In this document: piece after piece, positions 44,600 to 55,320 of the stretch
Numbering within the stretch: the first letter of the stretch is position 1
Layout: each line of letters starts with the position of its first letter
Origin: Hydractinia symbiolongicarpus
Lineage: Eukaryota > Cnidaria > Hydrozoa > Anthoathecata > Hydractiniidae
Assembly: GCF_029227915.1 (NCBI RefSeq)
Contig: NC_079875.1
Coordinates: 26,234,001-26,298,000, forward strand
Direction of reading: 5' to 3'
Length of the DNA stretch: 64,000 nucleotides
Notes under the pieces: generated by a model
The model's database searches: none
What the model was told of the DNA's origin: nothing
The model's input: only the letters and a program-made list of their open reading frames with translations
Made by a program: the position numbers and the translations under genes

Positions 44600-44880
44600 T
44601 GAACGGAAGACAAAACAGCACACCAGTACCAGTTTTTATACTCTCTGGTGTACCACAAGTACGTGTCTTGGGACCACTAATATTTCTATTCCTCATCAAT
44701 GATGTTGGTAAAAAATATCTAACACAGAAACTTCAAATGTTTTGCTGATAAACGGTAAAGTCGAGCTGTTGCAGATGTCTCTAAACCATAAGGACGCCGT
44801 AACAGATTTTATGAGTGGGCTGAATACTCCAACATGAAAATTAAAGACAAGAAGTCCATACACTTACGATGAATGTAAAC
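44600..44880 (+). pseudogene. LINE reverse transcriptase scrap
   Basis: The plus strand reads LNGRQNSTPVPVFILSGVPQ, then RVLGPLIFLFLINDVGKK, the motif B region SGVPQGSxLGPLLFxxxINDL of jockey/CR1-like reverse transcriptases with G to V and S to R changes. Downstream frames give NMKIKDKKS-like thumb words with shifts. Dead copy. Confidence 0.65.
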
Positions 44881-44902
44881 CCCCCTGTGAGACTAATAGT
44901 TT

Positions 44903-45568
44903 TGTTCTGCCCAATCTTTGAACATAAAATTGCCCAGTCTTAAGACTGGGCAGGGGTGTCACAAGATTGGGCAAAAGACCATGTTAGGCCCATCTTTTGC
45001 ACCTTTAAAAAAGGGATGTATTACATGAGCTCTGTTTTTTGGAAGACCCAAAAAACATTCTCAGGCACATTAAAACATCATATTTTGGGTACTATTGAAT
45101 TGACCCAGCCAGTTTTTGGACACAGTAGAGTAAAAATCGTAGATAGCTAGTTAGCTGGGTAAAGCTGTGTTATACATTTAGCATTTATATGCAGCTTGTA
45201 GTAGTGGCTAAATTTTAAAAATAAAATGTTTATGTTAATGAAGAATCAGAAAAATCGTATTCAACCATATTATTAGTTAGCTAGCTGTTAATTTCATTGG
45301 ATGAGATGTTTAACAAGCTAGCGAGCTGTAGCCAGCTAGCTAATATGGTTAAGTAGTTTCAATTTTTTTAAACATAACATGGTATATATAAATTTTTGGC
45401 CTTTTGATTTTCAAGAAAAGTTTCAATTTAAAGTTTCTATTAAGAGGTAAATTCTAAAAATCTTATTGTCTTCTTGTCTTCCACAGTTGTTCAAAGATTG
45501 GGCATGTACGTCCATAGATTGGGCAGTCCAGTCTTAAGACGGGGCGCGTTCCAAGATTGGGCAGAACA
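44903..45568. mobile_element. 666-bp MITE with TGTTCTGCCCAATCTT ends
   Basis: The left end TGTTCTGCCCAATCTTTGAAC and the right end, in reverse, TGTTCTGCCCAATCTTGGAAC are inverted copies. Both are followed by a subterminal CGTCTTAAGACTGG or CAGTCTTAAGACTGGG palindrome, and GATTGGGCA words recur inside both ends. The centre has GCTAGCTA palindromes and no gene. The right end is 8 bp from the MULE target duplication. A target duplication for the MITE is not evident. Confidence 0.65.
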
Positions 45569-45575
45569 GTATTCT

Positions 45576-45584
45576 TGCGGCGTT
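45576..45584. repeat. MULE target-site duplication, left copy
   Basis: TGCGGCGTT lies directly before the left terminal inverted repeat and again directly after the right one (50,017-50,025). A 9-bp duplication is typical of Mutator-like elements. Confidence 0.85.
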
Positions 45585-45658
45585 GCGAATTTTTTTTCCG
45601 TACACGGTAGGCAGTATCATTGACCGTGGGCAGTATCATTTTAACCGTTGGCAGTATC
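45585..45658. repeat. MULE left terminal inverted repeat (74 bp)
   Basis: It begins GCGAATTTTTTTTCCGTACA and contains three GGCAGTATC/GGGCAGTATC words at about 25-bp spacing (each in the ACCG(T/G)(G/T)GGCAGTATC context). It matches 49,943-50,016 in inverted orientation with two differences in the outermost 20 bases. Confidence 0.9.
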
Positions 45659-45912
45659 TATTAATTTTTTCAATATTTTTCGGAAACCGGTCCTTTGACA
45701 TGCTCAAGTGTTTGTACCGCAAATGCCCGTGGAAACTTTTGACTTGACCGAAAACAAAGAGAAATACAGAATATGAGTGTGGAATAACTTATTCGAAGCG
45801 AAAGTAGCTGGTAAGTACCATTAATCTTTATATACTAAGATAGATGCTTGTTTCTCAAAGATTATATAAGTTTTATTTTGATCGAGTTTTTCTCACTGTG
45901 ATTACTTACAAC

Positions 45913-46921
45913 ATGTCAGAAGAGAATATTGATTTCAATGTTGGTGAGAGGTTTTTTCACACCATCGAATTCTACAGCATTTATACCAAGGTTGTTCTTA
46001 TATGCGTAAAGACCCAAAATATAATCAACTTTTGAAACTTTGTTGTCTGTTTTAGCATCCAACGAGAAAACGAAAAGCAGCAAAATAAATGGCTTTCATT
46101 TGTTTTATCGCGAAACAGTGGTAAGTACAATCCCCTACTTTTGTGTCATGAGTCAACTCCGTATAAACAATGCTCACAGATTTTATCGAAACATTATTTC
46201 CTTCAGAACACCTTTATGAGTGAAGCGACTGTTGCGGATGATGCCCCGCCAGAACTGGCAGAGATGAGTAAAATTGGATCAGAAAGATGGAAGGCACTTG
46301 ACGATGCTTCGAGAAAGGTGTGTCTGTGTTAAAAATAACACGTTCGTTTTAAGTTTTTTTTTTTAACTAATCACAAAATATACAATGTACAAGGCAAATA
46401 TCATACAGTAAACGTTCAAATGTAGGAACACGTGAATAACAACCTCGTACTCAGAGTGAATAACAACCTCGTACTCAGATCTCTGTGACATATTATTTCA
46501 AATTATACACTAGATTAATTCAAATTTTACGTTTGATTCATCGTAGGAATGGAACAAGAAAGGGCAAAAGAAGCGAGAAGAAGATGACTGTGGTCAAACT
46601 GAGTCGTTGATTTGCGCAAAATGCAAGAAAACCTTCACGCGACAGAAGGAGTTTAACTATCACAGCAAGAATTGCGTACTATGTACTTGCGATATTTGTC
46701 AAAAGGAATTCAGCAACAAAATTTCTTTGAGAAAGCACAGGAAGATTCACGATAACATAATCACGTGCGCTCTATGTGAAAAGTCGTTCTCTTCACAACA
46801 AGCATTGAAGAGACATACCCATTCAGTACATGAAACACAAACTTATACATGTGATGTTTGTACCAAAAAATTCTCGACTCATGGAAATCTGAAACGTCAT
46901 GAGAAAATACATTCTAAGTAA
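45913..46921 (+). CDS. HMG-box plus C2H2 zinc-finger protein of the MULE, 193 aa, four exons
   Basis: Exons 45,913-45,943, 46,056-46,120, 46,207-46,317 and 46,547-46,921 join with GT..AG introns (GTGAGA, GTAAGT, GTGTGT donors; all phases agree) to an intact frame. Residues about 11-85 form an HMG-box-like domain: SKINGFHLFYRET, then EMSKIGSERWKALDDASRKEW and NKKGKKKREE, matching the PxxFxLF...KxxGxxWKxL...YxxKAxxxK pattern. Four fingers follow: a first, atypical ICAKCKKTFTRQKEFNYHS and then CDICQKEFSNKISLRKH, CALCEKSFSSQQALKRH and CDVCTKKFSTHGNLKRH. HMG proteins bend DNA and C2H2 fingers give sequence specificity, so it may help assemble or regulate the element's ends (inference). It is convergent with the transposase, whose stop codon is 10 bp away. 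Confidence 0.75.
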
Positions 46922-46931
46922 AATTATTTGT

Positions 46932-49792
46932 TTACTGTTTACTGTCCTTTTTAATGGCTGGTCTCTTTACTTGCGGAGTTAAAAACTTTGTTTTAGAACC
47001 CATTGTTCGGCCGGCTTTTTTCGCAACGGGTTCGTTATTACTAACATTTTTAGTAAACGAATGACCTCGTTTCAAACTTGGTTCAACGTTGAACGGGTTC
47101 TTACGTTTCGTCATCCCTTTTTGAATAGCAACCTTGCTTCCGGAAATTGTGCTTCGTCTTTTAACAGCCTCTGGTTGAACTTTTATTTTCTTGCCAGTTC
47201 GACTTTTAGAATGAGTTTGGTTGGTAACTTTTTTACTGTAGTGAATATCACTTGCGAATGTGTGGAATGCAGAACAGAGTTTTGAAGTCTGAGTTTCGTA
47301 CTTTGAAATTCTGTCACAAAACTTTGACGCTCCTCGTAAAAAATCATTGTTATTGCGGTTTAACTCGATCATCCTCAATGTTTTTTCGCTAGCTTCCGTG
47401 AACTCAGTTTGAATTTCTTGAAAGTTTACTGTTTCGACACTTCTACGCTCATCTAAATGGGAATATTCTGACATTGTTAAAATATGATAAACAGCTATGT
47501 GTTTCAAAATTTATTCGAAATATATTTCCACCATGGTCATACTTGTATAAAATTATAAATTAAGCTAGAAGGTTGAAAATGTTACCTGTTACATTTGAAG
47601 TGGATCCTTCATCCATCGGATCTTGTTGAATAGTATCGTGACTTTCGCTGTCGCTAAATATGGGAAAAAGACATTTTGAAATTATTACTGATTGATAATA
47701 AACAATCTTGTATTTAATGAAATAGACATTCTCAACATTTGAAGGTGCCAGGATAATGATGACTTAGACTTGTAATGATCATTGAAATCTTTTGTAAGCT
47801 TCTCGAACAAACCATTTATATTTATCTGAAAAATTGAAATATTACTGAATGTTAATATTTTAACTATAGATCTCTGATATAAATACCAATAGGTGAACTT
47901 CGACTCAGCAGCTTTGACTCAAGGAAAAAAAGTTTGACCTCAGTAGAAATGTATTATTATTATTATGTACCTCCTTTGTTCTGTTTAAAATGTTATCTTT
48001 CAACACCAAAAATTGAGCTTCCACAAAATTATTTGTATTGTTTCCTCTTATGGTCATTTTTCTTCGATAGCACAAACACCACCTTTCTCTCATATCATAA
48101 ACGTTTTCCAAATATGACGTCAATTGGGGATACTTCGGTCCAAAACTATCTAGAAGTTCATCGTACACTTCTTCCATCTCGGTTTCAAGTTCAGCATAAA
48201 CTACTTTTCTGAATTTTGCCATAATAACTAAATGAAGATATATATGAGAAACTATAGAAACACTTTCAGATTTTTATTTAAGTATATTTAGAAACTATCG
48301 AAACATTCTTGAAACTTTATTGGAGGCTTCTTAGAAATAGTTAGAAATCATTGAAACATTTTTCGACATTTAAAATTTTTCAACATTTTAAATCTAACCT
48401 GGTCTATCATGTTGTGATATCCCATGTTTTTTATCGAAAAGCCACCTCCATACTTGCTGCATTAGGTGAAAAATACATAACAATAAGCGTGACTTCGGCC
48501 AAACAGCATGTAAAGCGTCTTTCAACTCATCACAGTTGTCGGTCATAATGACACCGGGTCCATTCAATGGTCCTTTATCATAAAAGGCAACATCTAAATT
48601 TAGAAAAATTATTACTTTTTTACAAATGGAGATATTTAACATAGCATAAAATTTCTGACAAAATGGTATATGAAAATATCTTCATTAGTCATCTAACAGT
48701 CAAAAGTCACAAAGAGGGTACAATCAAAGGTCATACTCAACTACCCCCAGCCCCCATAGTATATAGTTCTGACTGACATAACAGAACCACAAAAATGTAG
48801 CTGTATCAAACATACCAGGCAGTGTTGCTGAAAAGATTTCTAATGCTCTTGTTATTGTGTCTGTTGTTTCATCACTAGTGACAATGATTCCAAGAGGCAG
48901 TGCTCCAACAAAAGAGTGTGTTACCATGAGGAATACTCGGAGATTGCATTCTTCCATACCACCACTTGAATCAAGAAATACTAGTTCTCCAGAACTTCTG
49001 ATCTAAATACAAATAAGAATCATATATTTTCATGCTCAATGTTGGACACTTTAAAAGAGAAATTTTGAAGACTAACCTTCTCGTGTACTCTTTTCATAAG
49101 TGGAGTAATGATTACCAGGATAAAGGGATCATTCTGTTCAGCATCAAATTTCTGAGCTTTTATTGAAATATCCGAATCTTTGAGAGTTTCTTGCTCAACC
49201 AAAGCTAAAAAATATAACAAAATTTCACGAATATATACTATATATACGTTATCAAACTGACATCAAAGTTGAAAAATACATAAAATGTATCATTGAAATA
49301 ACAAAAATAGAATATACGAAATCATTTAATGAACATACTATTCAACTTTTCAAACATTGTACTTGTGTTTTGTGTTCCATATTTTTTTCGATGATATTCT
49401 GTATATAAATAATTATAATCTGTGCGTCTGGGAAACACTGATCGGTCAGAGATGAACTTGTGAAAAGCTACTTCACTTTCATACGACTTTTTAGTTTTGG
49501 TCCAAATCTCTTGATAAGATAACCCAGGAGTGAAGCCTCTTTCATATAGCTGAGTAATTTCAGCCACAACATCTGGCTTGATATCCTTAAAGGATAATGA
49601 CTGTAGAGAATTTACTGGGTGATTATGAGTCCATTCCATTTCTAGCAAACAATTGTTATCACCTTCTTCTTTTTTATACTTCAGCACCAAGCTGAAGGGA
49701 CAATCAGTGTTTTTGAATCTCTGACTGGGATTACATTTCATCTTCATTTTACTGTTCATTGTCGCTTGAAATATGTCAAAAGATGTTAACAT
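46932..49792 (-). CDS. Mutator-like (MULE) transposase, eight exons, about 625 aa
   Basis: Exons on the minus strand are about 49,792-49,339, 49,204-49,077, 49,002-48,816, 48,593-48,399, 48,227-47,971, 47,825-47,770, 47,653-47,586 and 47,467-46,932. All junctions are GT..AG, and phases agree except for some doubt at the sixth exon. Domains in order: a FAR1/FLYWCH-type DNA-binding start (NTDCPFSLVLKYKK...LEMEWTHNHPV); the MULE core with first Asp in VFLDSSGG; second Asp in GVIMTDNCDELKDAL; the CxxH pattern in LLLCIFHLMQQVWRWL; the acidic residue in NNTNNFVEAQFLVLKD; and a C-terminal basic region with GKKIKVQPEAVKRR, like the IPVQPTA.RR tail of such transposases. No stop or frameshift inside exons, so the copy could be active. 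The exact 5' end is uncertain: the ATG at 49,792 is the first suitable one in the open frame. Confidence 0.8.
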
Positions 49793-49942
49793 AACTATTA
49801 AAATCGTCAACTGATATTGAATAGCTTCTGCGCTTTATATTCATTATAAGGTTACTCAGAAGACAAAATGTAAACACTATGTTCGTCCGCTCTGCACTGC
49901 TAAACTACCATCTTGATTTGATTTTTTCGGCTATTTCGGCAT

Positions 49943-50016
49943 GATACTGCCAACGGTTAAAATGATACTGCCCACGGTCAATGATACTGCCTACCGTGTA
50001 CGAAAAAAAAATTTGC
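49943..50016. repeat. MULE right terminal inverted repeat (74 bp)
   Basis: Inverted copy of 45,585-45,658. It ends ACGAAAAAAAAATTTGC directly before the 9-bp target duplication at 50,017-50,025, which sets the element at 45,585-50,016 (4,432 bp). It lies 150 bp upstream of the transposase frame. Confidence 0.9.
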
Positions 50017-50025
50017 TGCGGCGTT
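50017..50025. repeat. MULE target-site duplication, right copy
   Basis: TGCGGCGTT, identical to 45,576-45,584. Confidence 0.85.
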
Positions 50026-50503
50026 TCTATTTCGTAAAATTGTTGGCAATAGACATAATCGTGTAGCAAAACGTTTGCTAAAGTATTGTACCAATAATGA
50101 ACTAGCCAGTTGCTAAAATAAATAAATAAAACAACAGTTTAAAAGTTTATAACAGGAAATGATGTTGAGATGTATAATACCCAACAGGGAGGCGAGAGAA
50201 CCCGCCCGCTCTTGGGAATTCACTTCAATCGATACATACACCACATGAGACAGCAACAATGTGCAATAAATATCAGAATTATCTATCGGATGAAACAAAT
50301 GTTAGGCTATAAGAAACAAACCAAATTAAATTGGAAAATATATATGCTGGAACGTCCGATAAAAGACAGCCATGTTTAGAATTAATAATAATAACTAAAA
50401 TATAAATATATATGGAAAAGGCGGCGGGAAAAAAATAAAAATAAAAATACGCCTTTTTATCCAAACAAAGAACAGAGAACAAAAATGGCGCGAAACTCGA
50501 CAA
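50026..50503. other. No gene seen
   Basis: AT-rich. Its right part may be the 3' side of the LINE ORF1 that follows on the minus strand. Confidence 0.35.
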
Positions 50504-51074
50504 ATAAAACATGAAAAAAAAATCAATCAGGAAGTTCACTAATATTAATATTTGGAAAAAATTCTTGTAAATCAGTATCATGTTAAATTGAATTTACGAT
50601 GCCATCTTCATTAATTTTAACCTTCACTGTTCCATTTGAAGTCCAAAAGCCAGAGATGTCACCGTTATTGTAAAGTTTTTTACATCTCGACCAGAGACCA
50701 CGGTACATCCCACACAAACTTTCATTTATACATAATTTGGTACCGCCATCAAAACCAAACTTTGTTGAATCAATATCTTTAAGTTTAAGTTCAGATTCCG
50801 GAATACCCACTAACTCCAAACATTCACGCCTGGAATGCTGTTCTGACATACCGCATCTTTTTTCAAGTTCCCTTACTCTTTTGCAGAGAAGGGAAGTAAC
50901 ATTCTGCGAAATCGCTATGTCGCTATTAAGTGCTTCAAATTTAGAATTAATGGCGTCTAATTTATCATGTATTTCCTTCAATGCATCTCTCTCTGTCTGT
51001 ATGTCAAGAAACTTTTCAATCAGTTCATCTTTTTTTATAGACTTTAAATCAGTTTTAGTTAAAGCATAAGCCAT
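50504..51074 (-). pseudogene. LINE ORF1-like protein with internal deletion
   Basis: The ATG at 51,074 (MAYALTKTDLKSIKKDELIE) opens a frame with a coiled coil (RDALKEIHDKLDAINSKFEALNSD) and the signature LLCKRVRELEKRCGMSEQHSRRECLELVGIPES, typical of ORF1 proteins of invertebrate LINEs. The end has KLCINESLCGMYRGLWSRCKKLY and SNGTVKVKINEDG. The RRM-like middle (about 60-80 residues) is missing between ELKLKDID and FGFDGGTK. A TAA at 50,583 interrupts the frame before the family's usual end FFPNINISELPD (about 50,530). ORF1 binds the LINE RNA and coats it. This copy is defective. Confidence 0.6.
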
Positions 51075-51270
51075 TTCAATGTAAGTTAAAGAAATAATGA
51101 TACTTCCGTTATATTAGCAAAGGCTGTCTTCGAGCTTTCTAGTGCATGAGTACACTTGGATAAACACGGATGAAAACACGTCCGATCACTTCGGAGGTGA
51201 GTAAGTAATGAATATATGCTATGTGCTATCTAAGTTCTAATATTATTCCAGCTAAGTCGGCAGTCTTATG

Positions 51271-51955
51271 CTAGCTAGCTTTAAGTGCGAGTGAGGCTAG
51301 GAAGGGGTTCATTACATACTTGGAGGCTTTTTTCCGCAGGGAGAAAGAGTTGACCGTTTCCTTCAACGCAGACAATTTATTAGCTGGCAAGGAAACCACG
51401 CATTCCACATAATTAAGAAGGACGCCAAGGAACACAAGCTCCTGACACGGTGTAACAACTTTAGATGGACTAAGTTGGAAGCCCAAAGACACAAGTAACG
51501 CGGACAAAGCATCGAATGCAGCTTTGCATTCACTCCTGTTTCTCCCAATGATGAGAAAATCATCAAGGTACACAACTAGGAGGTTGAAGCTTTTCTTAGC
51601 CATTATCCGCCGAACAGCTTGAGTTATGCGGTGAAAAATACCAAAAGCACTCCTACCACCAAAAGGTAGGCGTGTATCCACAAGGTAAGAAAAAGTTGAG
51701 GCACCCTTGAATTTCCAATTCAAACCTAGGGCAGCATAGTTAGAAGGCTGACCGCCATGCACGTTTTAGGTCAATTTTTGCCAGAAAACAACCATTACTT
51801 ATCAGCTTGACAGCGTGATCTATGGTTTGAAATCGTTGTTTTTCAATGGTAATGTAGGTGTTAACACCTTTACCAGGAGGCATTGAGCAGTTATGAATGA
51901 GGCGCAGGTCCTCACTATCAGGCTTAGGAACAGCCCCTAAGGCACTAGAATTTCA
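51271..51955 (-). pseudogene. DIRS-type reverse transcriptase fragment
   Basis: From 51,955 the minus strand reads GAVPKPDSEDLRLIHNCSMP, DHAVKLISNGCFLAKIDL (motif A Asp) and, after a frameshift near 51,765, LNWKFKGASTFSYLVDTRLPFGGRSAFGIFHRITQ, VVYLDDFLIIG (catalytic YLDD) and CQELVFLGVLLNYVECVVSLP. DTRLPFG...P.IFHRITQxV and YLDDFLIIG are typical of DIRS-like retrotransposons of cnidarians. RNase H, methyltransferase-like and recombinase parts do not follow. Confidence 0.65.
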
Positions 51956-52370
51956 ATCAAGCAGAAACAAGGAAGAATAAACTTCGCAAGTATGTTGGTC
52001 GCTCTTCAGGGAAATATGGAATCATTTTCAAAGTTTCGTTTTGCCTATCCCAGGATAATGCTCAAATAATCGCGTTCAGAAGTTTTTCTGAACAAACTAA
52101 TTGCATACTCGTATGGAGGAATACTTGGTTAACCTTTTAAAAAAAGCCGAATCTTAATTACATATTTTTTTTACGAGATATGTGACTCTAAAGTTTGGGA
52201 ATTTTTGTGGTCGTTGAAGTCAATCAAGCTGATAATTTTCTAGCAACAACTAAAGCTCAGTTGTAGGTATTGTACTATATACATTCTCGCTGGCTATCTC
52301 AGCTAATGGTCTGAATGTTAAAATTACTATACACTATATACATTCCTCACTGGCTATCTCAGATAATAGT
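51956..52370. other. Flank of the DIRS fragment, no gene
   Basis: The minus strand just upstream (51,960-52,100) may hold further gag/RT words but is out of frame. At 52,260-52,380 a 60-bp phrase (TATACATTC-CGCTGGCTATCTCAG, TCTGAAT) is directly repeated twice. Confidence 0.4.
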
Positions 52371-52379
52371 CTGAATCAT

Positions 52380-53720
52380 TCTTCGATTTGAAGTTCTGTT
52401 TTCCATTTTTTAATCTCAGGAATATAGCTTTTGCATACTGGTGTTACTTTCAAATGGTGTTGTTCCATAATGACACTCACTGTTGATGTTGGTGGTCTCG
52501 CATTAGTATATGTGCTTCTCAACATATTAAACTCAGGGTGAATGCTGTACTCATCAAAGTTTTAATAGCTGTATCTGAAACAAAATCTTGAAAAACTGAC
52601 AGGAATATTTTAAAAAGATTCAAATCCCAAAGCATTAACAAAAAATTGTTCGCTGTTCAAAAATTGTTCATAGCGATAAATTTTCATTTTTAAATTGGAT
52701 AGCATAACACACACCTGATTGTCACAAGACTGATATTAGGCACCAAGACTTATGTGGCGAGAAAAAAAGTAAAGCATAGCTACCTAATTCCTGTATCTTT
52801 GAATTTTCAAAGTTTTTTACAGAATTCATCAAGTTGCTCGGTGTATATCAGTATCACAAAATCCCAAATTCACTACCGAGATAGGGATGCTGTTGCATAA
52901 TTCCAGTATATTTTTCACCTATTGAAAAATGATGTATGAACAAGGAGATTGAAATTCATATAAAAATACTTTGTAAAAAATTTGTATATATAACCACTCG
53001 AAACAGCAATTTACCTTTAACATTTTATGTACGTCATTACCAATAAAGGATTTTCCATGGTATGGTACGCCTATTTGCTTCAATTTTGTGTCTAATGACT
53101 TCACACAAGGCCCTGTGTTTTCCTCCAATTCATCAATTTGTGCCAACTTAAAAAATAAAGAAGAAAATAATCATCATACTTTATTTGAATTTTCTTTAGT
53201 GCGATTTTGTTTCAAATATATTTTGATAATTATTAATGATAATGCATGTTTTATAGTGGGAAAAATTTGTATAGTTACATATTCAAGTGTAAGATTGAAA
53301 CACTGCCCTATGAGATAAGAGAATTACCTTTTCTCTCATTTTATCATTCAAGTGTTTTAGTCTTGGATAATAGATGCTCAGTATCTTCTCTTCTTTTTCA
53401 GGTCTTGTTAATATGTTCATGGTAATGGCTTCATGAACAAGGTTAATTTTTTAATTTTGAACAAGATATTCCAAGTCGCGTATTTTAATTTGTGTCGCCA
53501 CATATGACTCAAAGCTTTCATCTGTCATTGTTTTGTTTTTGATTGCGGCACTGACATCCAACAGATGACATTAATCTTCTAGCATGTTGAAAAATTTCAA
53601 ATATGTTCCCAAAGAAATCTGTAGTGATGGTAGTGCTACCTGGAGAGATATAATATGTGAAAGTTATTTTTGCATTTCAACTTCCTTTAGTCAAATTGAA
53701 ATTACTAACTTGATCAAGAG
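52380..53720 (-). pseudogene. Multi-exon remnant of an unrecognised repeat protein
   Basis: Minus-strand pieces in order: near 53,640 LQISLGTYLKFFNMLED; 53,345-53,560 SAAIKNKTMTDESFESYVATQIKIRDLEYLV and PEKEEKILSIYYPRLKHLND; 53,000-53,146 LAQIDELEENTGPCVKSLDTKLKQIGVPYHGKSFIGNDVHKML; about 52,800-52,920 VKNILELCNSIPISVVNLGF; and 52,383-52,566 HPEFNMLRSTYTNARPPTSTVSVIM. The pattern LHIxLG...FNMLE...YHGKSFIGNxVHKML is one I associate with repeated proteins in cnidarian genomes, but I do not know its name or activity. Exon-like gaps and stops alternate. Confidence 0.4.
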
Positions 53721-54177
53721 GTATGTTGAACATAGCATCGTCAATAACATTATTAAAGTTTTTTGCGTTACTTATTTTGCCGCTAGCATTTCGAAATCTT
53801 GTTAGGTCACTTTTCAGTGATTCCAAGGTTTTTTTTTTATTGTTCCTCTTTTTAATGAAGGTGATTTCATTTCTTTTGATGTTATTTCACAAAAAAGGCA
53901 GCAATGACGACCTGTAGAAAATTTAATTGAAGTATTGATTGATTGCAACATCATTTAGAATAATTTTTCTTTTTTTTGAATGTTACATACCGCTTGCACC
54001 GGTTATTCCATACATCACACACAAAAATTCATAGTCACCGAACATGAATACCCTGATGTTTCTTTGTCTAAAAAATATTTATTATATGCATAATTCATTT
54101 TGAGAGAGTTAGTTATTAAAACTAATGCATCAAAATAAATGGATTTTGGTACAAAAATGAAAGAGATTTACACATAA

Positions 54178-55320
54178 ATGCTCTTGGTCAAAATATTGTC
54201 TGAAAACACCACGGCAGTTTTCTGCATTAACAAGATGGATACCTCTCATTCATTAATTTGCAACGACATAGTTTTCAAACTTTGGACTCTGGCAAAAAAG
54301 TCTGGATATATGGATATCTGCTTCATATATCCCTGGAAAAGAAAATACTATTACAGATACAGAATCTAGAAAGAATGAAAGTTTCATTGAGTGGAAATTA
54401 GATTCCAAAGTACTACATTCCTCGATATTAAAATTAAATTGCAATCCATCAATTGATTTGTTTGCTTCGAGGAGGAATTGTCAAATGGAAAAATTTATTT
54501 ATTTCCGGCCAGACCCAGATGCTTGGGGTGTTAATGCATTTTTATTTGATTGAAAAGGTTTTAAATTCTATGCATTACCACCATTTTCACTCATACCCGC
54601 AGTCTCGCACAAAATATTTTTTGACAAAGCTACTGGAGTACTTGTTGTGCAAAACTGGCCATACCATCTGACTTTACCTTCACGTTCTAAAAAAACATAC
54701 CCAATGGAGGAAAGCTTGACCCCCTATTAATTGGGATAGTGTGTGGAAAGCTAAATATGTGAATAATCTCTCTCATGCAGCCAAAAATATTATCAGTTCG
54801 TCGCTAAGTGATGGTACAAGGAATCAATATCTAATATACATCAGGAATAGATGAACTATTGCCTGTGTAAGTCAATTGATCCGTATCATCATAATATTGT
54901 TGTAGGTCTGAATTTCTTAACTGACCTCTTTGTGAATAGCACAAAAACAATTTTCTGCATACTGCAAGATCAGCATTATTAATCATAATGGAGCCTCAAT
55001 ATGGAATTGCAACCAATTATGAAACTTTTTACGCGTGAAGTATTTAAATTGCATCTGCCACATTACTCCTTTACGATGATATAGATATTGTCTTAAAAAT
55101 ATCTTTAGTCACTTGGAGATCCTGACAAGCTAACCTTTAAACCTGTGGGTACGTCAATCTTGTCTCGTTGGGTAACAACTACTCTAGAATGTGCTGGTAT
55201 CGATACCAAGCTTGTCTCTTCTCATTCCACGAGGAGTGCCTCAACCTCCAAAGCAAGAGCGATAGGATTTTCTTAGCGGAGTTCCGCAAAAATAATAGTG
55301 TACTTAGTTAAGCATAAAAG
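54178..55320 (+). pseudogene. DIRS-like retrotransposon: RNase H and tyrosine recombinase part
   Basis: In order: VKILSENTTAVFCINKM and SHSLICNDIVFKLW (RNase H C-terminal region), FRPDPDAWGVNAFLFD followed by FYALPPFSLIPAVSHKI and DKATGVLVVQNWP (the domain between RNase H and recombinase), SHAAKNIISSSLSDGTRNQYLIYI (recombinase N-terminus, about 54,775), and near 55,130-55,270 LTFKPVGTSILSRWVTT, CAGIDTKL and SSHSTRSASTSKARAIGF (recombinase core with the HSxR box). The order and words are typical for DIRS elements, which integrate with a tyrosine recombinase instead of an integrase. Frameshifts and stops occur near 54,360, 54,550 and 54,850. The final tyrosine is not identified. Confidence 0.7.

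Noticed and set aside
44931-44950. GCCCAGTCTTAAGACTGGGC palindrome as a transcription terminator
   Set aside because: It belongs to the subterminal part of the MITE, recurs at its other end, and no transcript is known to end there.
50279-50581. 100-codon hydrophobic minus-strand frame as a membrane protein
   Set aside because: Its first part is the out-of-frame tail of the LINE ORF1; the hydrophobicity comes from poly-T/A sequence.
53584-53917. Plus-strand frames here as genes
   Set aside because: They are antisense to the better-supported minus-strand relic at 52,380-53,720 or AT-rich noise.
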